Positions 8,867 through 17,069 of a stretch of 19,259 nucleotides of DNA are shown piece by piece. This stretch comes from Falsiroseomonas sp044348345 (GTDB lineage: Bacteria > Pseudomonadota > Alphaproteobacteria > Acetobacterales > Acetobacteraceae), in assembly GCA_044348345.1 (NCBI GenBank), contig JBIKSZ010000048.1, forward strand, positions 1 to 19,259. The letters run 5' to 3'. The notes under the pieces were generated by a model that was not told the DNA's origin, ran no database searches, and saw nothing but the letters and a program-made list of their open reading frames with translations. A program made the position numbers and the translations under genes. Every line of letters begins with the position of its first letter. Position 1 is the stretch's first letter.

Positions 8867-10216
8867 TCAGCCGCCGCGGTTCTGGCGCTCGAAGTTGCGG
8901 AGCACCGTGTTGCCGCGGTTCGTCGCATTCACCAGCGCCTGCTCGGCCGTCTGCTGGCCCTGGAAGGCGCGCTCCAGCTCCTCCTGGATGATGGTGCGGA
9001 TCTCGACGAAGCCGCCGAGGCGGATGCCCATCGAGTTTTCCGTCATCTGCCCGCCGCCGCGCAGCATCTGCTGGATGGGGATGTCGGCGCCGGCATTGGC
9101 AGGCTGGTTGTAGAAGCCGGTGGCGCGGACCTGCTCGAAGGCCGTCCGGGTCACGGGCAGGAAGCCCGTATCGGTGTGCCACTTCGCGGCCACTTCTGGG
9201 CGCGCGATATAGGCGAAGAAGGCGGCGATGCCCTGGTGCTCCGCCGCGCTGCGCTGCGCGTTCGGGCCGCGGTTCATCACCCAGAAGCTGGCGCCGCCGA
9301 TGATCGAGTTGATCGGCGTCGTGCCCTGGTAGACGGGCAGCATGCCCACGCCCCACTGGAACTGCGCCTCGCGCTGGATGCGCGCGCGGAGGCCCGAGGA
9401 GGCGAAGATCATCGCGCATTCGCCCGACGGGAACAGCGCATCCGCCGCGCCGTCACGGCCGCCGTAGCGGAAGATGCCCTCGCGCTGCCAATTCACCAGG
9501 TTGTTGAAGTGGCGCAGCAGCAGCGGGTTGTTGATCCGAAGCTCGGCGTTCAGGCCGCCCATGCCGTTGGCCTGGGTCGCCAGCGGGATGTTGTGGATGG
9601 CGCTGAACTGCTCGACCATCAGCCAGGTCGGCCAGGCAGTGGTCATCGGGCAGGCGACGCCGGCGGCGCGCAGCGCGCGGGCGGCGGCCTCGACACCTTC
9701 CCAGGTCTCGGGGAACTGGTCGGGGTTCAGGTTGGCGCGGCGGAAGGCGTCCTTGTTGTAGAACACCACCGAGGTAGAGCTGTTGAACGGCATGGACATC
9801 ATCCGCCCATCCGGCAGGCTGTAATAGCCACGCACGCCCGGCAGGTAGTCATTGAAGTCGATGCGGGTGTTGGTCTCAGCCAGCAGCTCGTGCAGCGGCT
9901 TGATGGCGCGGCCGGCGGCCATCATCGTGCCGGTGCCGACCTCGAACATCTGCACGATGTGCGGCGCCTGGCTGGCGCGGAAGGCCGCGATCGCGGCGAC
10001 CATCGTCTCGGGATAGGCGCCGCGGAAGCTCGCCTGGATGCGATACTGGTTCTGCGTCGCGTTGAAGTCGGTGGCGATCTGCTCGAGCATGCCGCCCAGC
10101 GGCTGGGTCAGGCCGTGCCAGAACTGGATCTCGACAGGCTGTTGCGCAGATACGGGCACTGCGGCCCCGGCAAGGCCGAGCGCGACAGCGCCAGCCATGA
10201 TGCTACGGCGGAACAT
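8867..10216 (-). CDS. ugpB: sn-Glycerol-3-phosphate ABC transporter periplasmic substrate-binding protein
   Basis: A 449-residue periplasmic binding protein (extracellular solute-binding family 1). It starts with a Sec signal peptide: MFRRSIM, a hydrophobic core, and probable cleavage after VSA (residue 24) before QQPVEIQFWHGL. The WHGLTQPLG and IVQMFEVGTGTMM segments, and the Pro/Tyr-rich YYSLPDGRMMSMPFNSSTSV region, match UgpB and the related YcjN/glycerophosphodiester binders. GGGGAGAGGAAAG precedes the ATG at 10216. It is the first gene of the operon, directly behind the Pho box, as expected for phosphate-controlled uptake of glycerol-3-phosphate or glycerophosphodiesters as phosphorus sources. 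The exact ligand is inferred. Confidence 0.93.
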   Translation of the reverse strand: MFRRSIMAGAVALGLAGAAVPVSAQQPVEIQFWHGLTQPLGGMLEQIATDFNATQNQYRIQASFRGAYPETMVAAIAAFRASQAPHIVQMFEVGTGTMMAAGRAIKPLHELLAETNTRIDFNDYLPGVRGYYSLPDGRMMSMPFNSSTSVVFYNKDAFRRANLNPDQFPETWEGVEAAARALRAAGVACPMTTAWPTWLMVEQFSAIHNIPLATQANGMGGLNAELRINNPLLLRHFNNLVNWQREGIFRYGGRDGAADALFPSGECAMIFASSGLRARIQREAQFQWGVGMLPVYQGTTPINSIIGGASFWVMNRGPNAQRSAAEHQGIAAFFAYIARPEVAAKWHTDTGFLPVTRTAFEQVRATGFYNQPANAGADIPIQQMLRGGGQMTENSMGIRLGGFVEIRTIIQEELERAFQGQQTAEQALVNATNRGNTVLRNFERQNRGG

Positions 10217-10276
10217 GTGGCTTTCCTCTCCCCGTCAGTGGGTTGGCCGCGGGCTGGTATCCGCCTCGCGTTGCCC

Positions 10277-10309
10277 CCTCTTTACAAAAATATGACAGAA
10301 GAATGAAGG
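10277..10309 (-). promoter_or_regulatory. Pho box: PhoB binding site of the ugp operon
   Basis: On the minus strand, CTGTCATATTTTTGTAAAG (10298-10280) matches the PhoB consensus of two CTGTCAT-like repeats separated by four A/T bases. A further degenerate copy, CCTTCATTCTT (10309-10299), sits exactly 11 bases upstream. The site stands out as an A/T island in GC-rich DNA, about 65-80 bases before the ugpB ATG. PhoB control of ugp is established in E. coli and rhizobia. A -10 element is not clear; GATACC about 19 bases downstream is the best guess. Confidence 0.82.
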
Positions 10310-10334
10310 CCCGGAACGAGGGTCGTGCAGGGCT

Positions 10335-11543
10335 TCAGGGGACGGTGGCGGCTACCCTTAGGCCCGCGATCATGGACGATCGCAGTAACTGTTCCCGCGC
10401 CAGGGCCGGGTCGGCCGCGGTGCGCTGCAGGCCGGCGAGCAGCTCCGCACGCCGCGCCGGGTCGGATTCGCGCATGCGCGCGCGGTTGCGGTCGGCCTGG
10501 GCCAGGATCTCCCGCTCGGCCACCGGCCGGCGGCGGCGGGTGTAGCGGTCGAGCAGCGCTGCCTCCGCCTCGCCCCGCCAGACCGGGGCGAGGGTGGCGG
10601 CCAGCTCCATCGCGTCATGGATGCCGCCATTCATGCCCATCCCGCCCGAGGGGCTGTTCAGATGCGCCGCATCGCCGGCCAGCAGCAGCCGGCCGCGATT
10701 GTAGCTCTCCACGATCCGCTGGTGGATGCGATAAGGGCGGAGGTCCGGCACCTCATAGGGTGTCGCCTTCGGGTGGATCGCCTGCAGCTTGCGCTCGATC
10801 GCCTCGGGGCGCAGCGCGTCCTCGATGGCCTCGCCCGGCGCGGGGTAGAGGCTCGCCCGCCATTTGCCGGGCACGCGCAGCAGGCTGAAGGTGCCGCTGA
10901 AGGCCGTGTGCTGCGTCCAGACATAGTTGACGTTGCTCAGCCCCTCGAACACCGCGCTGAAATCGAAGGGCGTGGTGGCGAGGATGGTGGTCTCCGGATA
11001 GGTGTCGCCAGCGAAGTCGAGCCCCATGGCGCGCCGCACGACGCTGCGCGCGCCGTCGCAGCCTACCGCATAGGCCGCGCGGATCGGATCGAAGCCTTCG
11101 CCGGTGAGCGTCACGCCATCGGTATCCTGGGCCACCTGGCCGACGCGGGCGCCGAAGCGCAGCGTCACGGTGCCGGCATGCTCGGCGCTGAGCTTCGCCA
11201 GCACCAGCCGCGAGAGCTTCCACTGCTCGGCCTGCAGCCGATAGGGATGCGCGGTGTCGTCCTTCAGCACGCCAAGGTCGAAGACCGCGCGCGCGCCATC
11301 CTCGTGGCGGCGGATCTGCCAGGTCGGCGTCACCAGCCCCTGCGCGATCAGCGGCGCGGCGAGGCCGAGCTCCGCCAGCATGTCCAGGCTGGGCGGGTGG
11401 AAGGTGGAGGCGCGCAACTCCTCCGAGATGTCGGGCTCGGATTCGAGCACCACGCTCGGCACGCCGAGCGTCGCGAGCTTGAGCGCGAGCACGAGGCCGA
11501 CCGGGCCCGCACCGACGATGGCGATGGGCGTCGCGGTGCTCAT
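10335..11543 (-). CDS. FAD-dependent monooxygenase (aromatic hydroxylase, PheA/TfdB/UbiH-like family)
   Basis: A 402-residue flavoprotein of the group A monooxygenase type, which inserts one oxygen atom into an aromatic or similar ring using NAD(P)H. The N-terminal Rossmann loop is IVGAGPVGL (GxGxxG at 11-16), followed by VVLESEP, whose acidic residue binds the ADP ribose. The DG motif is GCDGARS (161-167), and GDAAHLNSPSGGMGMNGG (from 290) binds FAD ribityl. Length fits the 370-420 residue class without the C-terminal thioredoxin-like domain of PheA. The substrate cannot be read from the sequence. The ATG at 11543 has no clear Shine-Dalgarno sequence. It is divergent from the sugar-acid dehydratase and lies upstream of ugpB without sharing its Pho box. 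Confidence 0.85.
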   Translation of the reverse strand: MSTATPIAIVGAGPVGLVLALKLATLGVPSVVLESEPDISEELRASTFHPPSLDMLAELGLAAPLIAQGLVTPTWQIRRHEDGARAVFDLGVLKDDTAHPYRLQAEQWKLSRLVLAKLSAEHAGTVTLRFGARVGQVAQDTDGVTLTGEGFDPIRAAYAVGCDGARSVVRRAMGLDFAGDTYPETTILATTPFDFSAVFEGLSNVNYVWTQHTAFSGTFSLLRVPGKWRASLYPAPGEAIEDALRPEAIERKLQAIHPKATPYEVPDLRPYRIHQRIVESYNRGRLLLAGDAAHLNSPSGGMGMNGGIHDAMELAATLAPVWRGEAEAALLDRYTRRRRPVAEREILAQADRNRARMRESDPARRAELLAGLQRTAADPALAREQLLRSSMIAGLRVAATVP

Positions 11544-11698
11544 TGGGCGCGCAGCGGTGGGCGGGCAGGGCGGGGGAGGGGCGTTGTCACGGGCGCGGAC
11601 CCTGCGTGCGGGCCGGATCATGGTCAAGCCGCCCCCCTGGTCCGCCGCGCCCCGCGGTGGCAGGTTCGGCACCAATTTGCACGAGGGAGGAAGGCCGC
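11544..11698. promoter_or_regulatory. Divergent intergenic region between monooxygenase and dehydratase
   Basis: These 155 bases must carry both promoters. The only promoter-like hexamer seen is TTGACC on the minus strand (within 11620-11628), without a good -10. The plus-strand end holds the strong ribosome binding site GAGGGAGGAAGG (11683-11694). No clear operator palindrome was seen. Confidence 0.3.
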
Positions 11699-13426
11699 AT
11701 GGCCCGCAAGACGCCGGAACAGCTTCGCAGCCATCGCTGGTTCGGCGTGGATGATCTCCGCGCCTTCGGCCATCGCTCGCGCATGCTGCAGATGGGGCTG
11801 TCCGAGAGCGACTTCCGCGGCAAGCCCGTCATCGGGATCATCAACACCTGGTCGGAACTCTCGCCCTGCCATTTCCACTTCCGCACGCGGGCAGAGGAAG
11901 TGAAGCGCGGCGTCTGGCAGGCGGGCGGCTTCCCGGTGGAACTGCCGGCGCATCCTGTGACCGAGCAGTACATGAAGCCGTCCAGCATGCTCTACCGCAA
12001 CATGCTGGCGATGGAGACGGAGGAGCTCGCGCGCTCCCAGCCTTGCGACGGCCTCATCCTGTTAGGCGGCTGCGACAAGACGCCGCCGGGGCTGGTGATG
12101 GGCGCGCTCTCGGCCGGGCTGCCCTTCATCTTCGTCCCCGCCGGCCCGATGCTGCGCGGCAATTGGCGCGGCAAGACGCTCGGCTCGGGCTCCGATGCAT
12201 GGAAGTACAATGCCGAGCTTCGCGCGGGGAACATCACACCGGCGCAGTGGAAGGACATGGAATCCGGTATGGCGCGGAGCTTCGGCACCTGCATGACCGC
12301 CGGCACCGCCGCGACGATGATGCTCTGCGTCGAGGCGATGGGGCTCAGCCTGCCCGGCGCCTCCTCCATCCCCGCCGCCGATGCCGCGCATCCGCGCATG
12401 GCGACCGAGGCCGGCAAGCGCGTTGTCGAGATGGTGTGGGACGACCTGACGCCGGCGCGCATCCTGACCCAGGCGAATGTGGACAATGCGGTCGCCGCCA
12501 CCATGGCCTTTGGCGGCTCCACCAACGCCATCATCCACATCATCGCCATGGCGCGCCGCGCGGGGCTCAAGCTGGATCTGGAACGGTTCGACGCGATCAG
12601 CCGGCGCGTGCCGCTGATCGCCAATCTGCGGCCGAATGGCGACACGCATCTGATGGAGGATTTCCACTACGCCGGCGGCTCGCGCGGCTTCCTGAAGCGC
12701 CTGGCGCCGCATCTCGACCTTTCGGCCCGCAGCGTCACGGGCCGCACGCTGGGCGATGACATCGCCGATGCCGAGGTGTTCGACGCCGATGTGATCCGCC
12801 CACTCGATAACCCGTTGCAGGCCGAAGGCGGGTTGGCGGCGCTGAAGGGCTCGCTGGCGCCGCAGGGGGCGGTGATCAAGACCAGCGCGGCCGATCCGCG
12901 GCTGCTGACGCATACCGGCCCGGCAGTGGTGTTCGAGAATTATGCCGACCTCAAGAAGCGGCTCGACGATCCGGCGCTGGAGGTCACGGCGGATAGCGTG
13001 CTGGTGCTGAAATCCTCAGGCCCGCAGGGCGGGCCGGGCATGCCGGAATGGGGCATGATGCCGATCCCGCAGAAGCTGCTGAAGCAGGGCGTGCGCGACA
13101 TGGTGCGGCTGTCGGATGCGCGCATGTCGGGCACCAGCTACGGCACCTGCGTGCTGCATGTGGCGCCTGAGAGCCATGTCGGCGGTCCGCTCGCCTTCGT
13201 GCGCGATGGCGATTTGATCCGGCTGGATGTGCCGAACCGACGGCTCGATCTGCTGGTGGAGGAGGCGGAGATGGCGCGCCGCCGCGCCGCCTGGACACCG
13301 CCCGCACGGCGGTATGAACGCGGCTGGACGTCCATGTATCTCGATCAGGTGACTCAGGCCGATGAGGGCTGCGACCTGAAGTTCCTCGAAGCCGGCGCGC
13401 CGACGCCGGAGCCGGATATTTACTGA
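11699..13426 (+). CDS. IlvD/Edd-family dehydratase, L-arabinonate dehydratase type
   Basis: A 575-residue [2Fe-2S] dehydratase that removes water from a sugar acid to give a 2-keto-3-deoxy acid; L-arabinonate to 2-keto-3-deoxy-L-arabinonate is the nearest match. Probable cluster ligands are C57 (WSELSPCHFHF), C124 (GGCDKTPPG) and C197 (FGTCMTAGTAATM), with spacing close to that of the characterised Rhizobium L-arabinonate dehydratase. The C-terminal SDARMSGTSYGTCVLH holds the active-site serine. IlvD itself has a different N-terminus and GKxG context, so dihydroxyacid dehydratase is less likely. The start at 11699 has an excellent ribosome binding site. No arabinose dehydrogenase, lactonase or keto-acid dehydratase is nearby, so xylonate, gluconate or related acids remain possible. 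Confidence 0.9.
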   Translation: MARKTPEQLRSHRWFGVDDLRAFGHRSRMLQMGLSESDFRGKPVIGIINTWSELSPCHFHFRTRAEEVKRGVWQAGGFPVELPAHPVTEQYMKPSSMLYRNMLAMETEELARSQPCDGLILLGGCDKTPPGLVMGALSAGLPFIFVPAGPMLRGNWRGKTLGSGSDAWKYNAELRAGNITPAQWKDMESGMARSFGTCMTAGTAATMMLCVEAMGLSLPGASSIPAADAAHPRMATEAGKRVVEMVWDDLTPARILTQANVDNAVAATMAFGGSTNAIIHIIAMARRAGLKLDLERFDAISRRVPLIANLRPNGDTHLMEDFHYAGGSRGFLKRLAPHLDLSARSVTGRTLGDDIADAEVFDADVIRPLDNPLQAEGGLAALKGSLAPQGAVIKTSAADPRLLTHTGPAVVFENYADLKKRLDDPALEVTADSVLVLKSSGPQGGPGMPEWGMMPIPQKLLKQGVRDMVRLSDARMSGTSYGTCVLHVAPESHVGGPLAFVRDGDLIRLDVPNRRLDLLVEEAEMARRRAAWTPPARRYERGWTSMYLDQVTQADEGCDLKFLEAGAPTPEPDIY

Positions 13427-13602
13427 GCCCTCAGGCGCCGGCCGGTGAGCCCTCTCCCCCATGAGAGGGGGAGAGGGAGTGTTCCCTTATGCCGTGGCTC
13501 GCTCCAGGCTGCGCCCTCTCCCGCAGCCGTGAAGCCCTGGCGTGACCTCGCCCCGCTCGCTTGCCGCTACAGCAGGTGGATCGGGCAGGGCGAGGGGCGG
13601 GT
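13427..13602 (+). promoter_or_regulatory. Intergenic region before treS
   Basis: These 176 bases contain the inverted-repeat element and no credible gene. Near the end, GGGCGAGG (13588-13595), which abuts the treS ribosome binding site, is complementary to CCTCGCCC (13546-13553), an 8-bp stem with a 34-base loop that could dampen initiation. No sigma-70-like promoter was recognised. Confidence 0.3.
13450..13522. repeat. CCCTCTCCC inverted-repeat element with an extra arm
   Basis: An 11-bp perfect inverted repeat (CCCTCTCCCCC at 13450-13460, GGGGGAGAGGG at 13467-13477, loop ATGAGA) lies 24 bases after the dehydratase stop. A second CCCTCTCCC at 13514-13522 could pair with the same right arm. 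Elements built on CCCTCTCCC/GGGAGAGGG recur between genes in many GC-rich proteobacteria. It may also terminate the dehydratase transcript, though no T-tract follows. Confidence 0.6.
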
Positions 13603-16600
13603 ATGGCGCGCAGGGACCGGCAGGGCAGGGCAGGGCTGGCGCGCGAGCCGCTCTGGTGGCGCGACGCGGTCATCTACCAGCTGCATCCGAAATCCTTCAT
13701 GGATGCGAATGATGACGGTATCGGCGATTTCGCGGGGCTGACGGCGCGGCTCGATCACATCGCTGGCCTCGGCGTGGATGCGATCTGGCTGCTGCCCTTC
13801 TACCCCTCGCCGCTGAAGGATGATGGCTACGACATCTCGGACTACACCGGCGTGCATCCGGATTACGGGAAGCTGTCGGATGTCCGCCGCTTCCTGGATG
13901 CGGCGCATGCGCGCGGGCTGAAGGTCATCACCGAGCTCGTCATCAACCACACCAGCAGCGAGCACCCCTGGTTCCAGCGCGCCCGCCGCGCCCCGCCCGG
14001 CTCCCCGGCGCGGGAGATGTATGTCTGGTCGGATGACGACCGCCGCTACGCCGGCACGCGCGTGATCTTCTGCGACACCGAGGCCGCGAACTGGAGCTGG
14101 GACCCGGTGGCGAAGGCCTATTACTGGCATCGCTTCTACAGCCACCAGCCCGACCTCAACTTCGACAATCCGCGCGTACTGGAAGCGGTGCTGCGGGTGA
14201 TGCGCTTCTGGCTCAACATGGGCGTGGACGGTCTGCGCCTCGATGCCGTGCCCTATCTGATCGAGCGCGAGGGCACCTCCAACGAAAACCTGCCCGAGAC
14301 GCACGCCATCATCCGCCGCATCCGTGCGGAACTCGATGCGCAATTCCCGAACCGCCTGCTGTTGGCCGAGGCGAATATGTGGCCCGAGGATGTGCAGCAG
14401 TATTTCGGGCAGGGCGACGAATGCCACATGTGCTTCCACTTCCCGCTGATGCCGCGGATGTACATGGCTGTCGCGCAGGAAGACCGCTTCCCCATCACCG
14501 ACATTTTGCGCCAGACGCCGGAGATCCCCGCGGGCTGCCAATGGGCGGTGTTCCTGCGCAACCATGACGAGCTGACGCTCGAGATGGTGACGGATGCCGA
14601 GCGCGACGCGCTCTGGCAGGTCTATGCCGCCGACAAGCGGGCGCGGATCAATCTCGGCATCCGCCGGCGCCTGGCGCCGCTGATGGAACGCGACCGACGG
14701 CGGATCGAACTGATGAAGGCGCTGCTGCTGTCCATGCCGGGCACGCCCGTCATCTACTATGGCGACGAGATCGGCATGGGCGACAATGTGTATCTCCGCG
14801 ATCGCGACGGGGTGCGCACGCCGATGCAATGGTCGCCCGACCGCAATGGCGGCTTTTCGCGCGCCGATCCGGCGGCGCTCGTGCTGCCGCCGATCCAGGA
14901 CCCGCTCTACGGCTTCCAGGCGGTGAATGTCGAAAGCCAGCTGCGCGACCCATCCAGCCTGCTGAACTGGATGCGGCGGATGCTGGCGGTCAGGAAGCGC
15001 ACGCGTGCCTTCGGGCGCGGCACGATGCGCCTGCTCTACCCCGGCAATCGCAAGGTGCTGGCCTATCTGCGCCAGTGGGAAGAGGAAGTCGTTCTGTGCG
15101 TCTACAACCTGTCCCGGGCAGCGCAGGCGGTGGAGCTGGACCTGGCCGAGCTCGCCGGCCGCGTGCCGGTGGAGATGCTGGGCGGCACGCCATTCCCGCC
15201 GATCGGCCCGCTGCCCTATGTGCTGACGCTGCCGCCCTATGGCTTCCACTGGTTCCTGCTGGCCCCGCATGGCGCGGCCTTGCCGAGCTGGCACGTCGCC
15301 CCGCCCGAGCCGCTGCCCGAGTTGCGCACGCTGGTGGCGCGCGCTGGCGCCGCATGGCTTTCGCCCGAGGCGGGGCATATCTTGGAACGGGAGGTCCTGC
15401 CCGCCTGGCTGCCACGCCGCCGCTGGTTCGCGGCGAAGACCGAGACGCCGCGCGCGGCCCGCCTGCTCTACGCCGAGCCGCTCAACAGGGCCGAGCGCCT
15501 CCTGCTGGCCGAGGTGGAGACGACGCCCGGCACATGCTGGTCGCTGCCGCTGGCACAATTGCCCGAGGAAGATGCGCTGAAGCCGGCGGGCCAGTTGGCG
15601 CTGGCGCGGCTGCGGCAGGGGCCGCGGGTCGGGCTGCTGACGGATGCCGCCGCGACCGAGGCTTTTCCGCGCGCGGTGCTGGCCGCCCTGCAGGAAGGGC
15701 GGCGGATCATGACTGCCGCTGGCGAGATCCGCTTCCAGCCCACAGCCGCGCTCACCGCACTCGCCCTGCCGGCCACGCCGGAGATCCGCCGGATGGGGGC
15801 GGAACAGTCGAACACCTCCCTCATCATCGGGGAGGCGGTGGTGCTGAAGCTGCTGCGCCGCATCCAGCCCGGCACGCACCCGGAGGCCGAGATGGCGCGT
15901 CACCTGACGGCGGCGGGCTATGCCGGCACGCCGGCGCTGCTGGGCGAGGTCGTGCGCTGCGCGGCGGACGGCACGCCGCACATGCTGATGCTGCTGCATG
16001 CCTATGCGCCCAACCAGGGCGATGCCTGGGGCTGGACGCTCGACTGGCTGGCGCGGACTGTGGACGAGGCCGCGCTGACCGAGGCCGAGCCGGATGCACC
16101 GCTCGAAGGCTATCGCCCGCTGGCGGAGGCGATGGGGCGGCGGCTTGCGCAGCTGCACCTTGTGCTCGCGCGGCCCTCCGCCGACCCGGCCTTTGCGCCG
16201 GAGATCGCGGACCCGGCGATGGCGCGCGATTGGGCCGCGCAGGTCGCGGCCGAGCTTGCCCGCGCGCTCGACCTCCTGGCCCGGCCCGGCCTGTTCCCGC
16301 CAGGGCCGGAGGCAGCGCTGGCGGAGAGGCTGCTCCAGCGCCGCGCCGCGCTGGATGCTGCGATCACGGCCGCGGCGCCGACGCTCGTCGGGCTCGCCGC
16401 CACGCGCATCCATGGCGATTTCCACCTGGGCCAGGTGCTGGTTGCCACCGGTGACGCGGTGATCCTCGACTTCGAGGGCGAGCCCGACCGGCCGCTCACG
16501 GCCCGCCGGGCGAAGGTGAGCGCCTGGCGCGATGTGGCGGGGCTGCTGCGGAGCCTCGATTACGCGGCCGCCGTGGCGGCGGCGACGGAGGAGAGCGGCA

Positions 16601-16893
16601 CTGCCACCGCCGCCCCCACCGGCCGCCGGGCGGAGCTGATCGCGCTGTGGCGGCAGGCGGCGGGCCGCGCCTTCCTGCACGCCTATCGCGCCACCTGGCA
16701 GGCCGAGGCGGGGGGGCCGCCGACCGGCTCGGCCGCGGCGCTCGACCTCTTCCTGCTGGAGAAGGCAGCCTATGAACTCGCCTATGAGGCGAAGAACCGC
16801 CCGGCCTGGCTGGCGGTGCCGCTGCAGGGCCTCGCGCAGCAGGCGGATCGGCTGTTGGGCGCGATGCAACCGCCGGGCGATGATTCACCTTGA
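13603..16893 (+). CDS. treS: Trehalose synthase (maltose alpha-D-glucosyltransferase) fused to maltokinase
   Basis: A 1096-residue bifunctional cytoplasmic enzyme. The N-terminal GH13 domain (about 14-560) isomerises trehalose and maltose: catalytic nucleophile D214 (VDGLRLDAVPYL), acid/base E256 (LLLAEANMWP) and D322 (FLRNHDELTLEM), with the TreS hallmark VIYQLHPKSFMDANDDGIGDF at the start. The C-terminal part begins near LPRRRWFAAK (about residue 603) and is a maltokinase (Pep2/Mak) with kinase-fold motifs HGDFHLGQ (937-944) and ILDFEGEP (D956 binds Mg-ATP). It makes maltose-1-phosphate, the donor for GlgE alpha-glucan synthesis. The start at 13603 has AGGGGCGG upstream; a TTG start 14 codons earlier is possible. 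No glgE, glgB or treYZ is beside it in the window. Confidence 0.95.
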   Translation: MARRDRQGRAGLAREPLWWRDAVIYQLHPKSFMDANDDGIGDFAGLTARLDHIAGLGVDAIWLLPFYPSPLKDDGYDISDYTGVHPDYGKLSDVRRFLDAAHARGLKVITELVINHTSSEHPWFQRARRAPPGSPAREMYVWSDDDRRYAGTRVIFCDTEAANWSWDPVAKAYYWHRFYSHQPDLNFDNPRVLEAVLRVMRFWLNMGVDGLRLDAVPYLIEREGTSNENLPETHAIIRRIRAELDAQFPNRLLLAEANMWPEDVQQYFGQGDECHMCFHFPLMPRMYMAVAQEDRFPITDILRQTPEIPAGCQWAVFLRNHDELTLEMVTDAERDALWQVYAADKRARINLGIRRRLAPLMERDRRRIELMKALLLSMPGTPVIYYGDEIGMGDNVYLRDRDGVRTPMQWSPDRNGGFSRADPAALVLPPIQDPLYGFQAVNVESQLRDPSSLLNWMRRMLAVRKRTRAFGRGTMRLLYPGNRKVLAYLRQWEEEVVLCVYNLSRAAQAVELDLAELAGRVPVEMLGGTPFPPIGPLPYVLTLPPYGFHWFLLAPHGAALPSWHVAPPEPLPELRTLVARAGAAWLSPEAGHILEREVLPAWLPRRRWFAAKTETPRAARLLYAEPLNRAERLLLAEVETTPGTCWSLPLAQLPEEDALKPAGQLALARLRQGPRVGLLTDAAATEAFPRAVLAALQEGRRIMTAAGEIRFQPTAALTALALPATPEIRRMGAEQSNTSLIIGEAVVLKLLRRIQPGTHPEAEMARHLTAAGYAGTPALLGEVVRCAADGTPHMLMLLHAYAPNQGDAWGWTLDWLARTVDEAALTEAEPDAPLEGYRPLAEAMGRRLAQLHLVLARPSADPAFAPEIADPAMARDWAAQVAAELARALDLLARPGLFPPGPEAALAERLLQRRAALDAAITAAAPTLVGLAATRIHGDFHLGQVLVATGDAVILDFEGEPDRPLTARRAKVSAWRDVAGLLRSLDYAAAVAAATEESGTATAAPTGRRAELIALWRQAAGRAFLHAYRATWQAEAGGPPTGSAAALDLFLLEKAAYELAYEAKNRPAWLAVPLQGLAQQADRLLGAMQPPGDDSP

Positions 16894-16911
16894 CGTGAAT
16901 ATCGTATACAC
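16883..16911. promoter_or_regulatory. Candidate operator/promoter: overlapping inverted repeats after treS
   Basis: A short A/T-rich island overlaps the treS stop. GTGAATATCGTATACAC (16895-16911) is a 17-bp interrupted palindrome (GTGnATA-3-TATnCAC, one mismatched pair) containing the GTATAC core seen in operators of some GntR/FadR-type regulators. ATTCAC (16883-16888) and GTGAAT (16895-16900) form a second inverted repeat sharing one arm. TATACA at 16905 could be a -10 element, but no good -35 is seen. It probably serves the downstream RTX gene. Confidence 0.33.
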
Positions 16912-16924
16912 ATAGACGTGACAT

Positions 16925-16965
16925 CAGCCCCACCCGATCGCGCAGGGCGCGACGCGTCGGGGCTG
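16925..16965 (+). terminator. Composite GC hairpin downstream of treS
   Basis: The outer stem is CAGCCCC/GGGGCTG (16925-16931 with 16959-16965), enclosing an inner stem TCGCGC/GCGCGA (16938-16943 with 16947-16952). It starts about 30 bases after the treS stop. It lacks a T-tract, so it may be a Rho-linked 3' end or part of the RTX gene leader. Confidence 0.35.
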
Positions 16966-17017
16966 GCGCCGCGGCCCCCCGTGCACAGCACGAGACGGGC
17001 CTGAGCCGCAAGCAGAT

Positions 17018-17069
17018 GCGCGTGGAGTCCTGACCTGCGGCCTTTCGGCTGCCGGAAGCCTCCGCGCGT
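17018..17069 (+). promoter_or_regulatory. Stem-loop in the RTX-gene leader
   Basis: GCGCGTGGAG (17018-17027) pairs along all 10 positions with CTCCGCGCGT (17060-17069) as RNA, two of them G-U. Inside it is a second hairpin, GCGGCC/GGCTGC (17037-17042 with 17047-17052) with a UUUC loop. An alternative hairpin, CGTGCC/GGCACG (17067-17072 with 17079-17084), uses three of the same bases, so the two compete. I do not recognise a known riboswitch. Confidence 0.35.

Noticed and set aside
8867..10216. Maltose or generic sugar binding protein instead of UgpB
   Set aside because: Gene order B-A-E-C, the UgpA-type C-terminus and the Pho box favour glycerol-3-phosphate or glycerophosphodiester, although the ligand remains unproven.
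11543..11698. In-frame upstream extension of the dehydratase
   Set aside because: It would overlap the divergent promoter region, and the ATG at 11699 has a far better ribosome binding site and family-like N-terminus.
13567..16869. A 1100-codon open frame antisense to treS
   Set aside because: It mirrors the third-position GC of treS, has an Arg/His/Gln-rich composition without domains, and the plus strand encodes an unmistakable enzyme.
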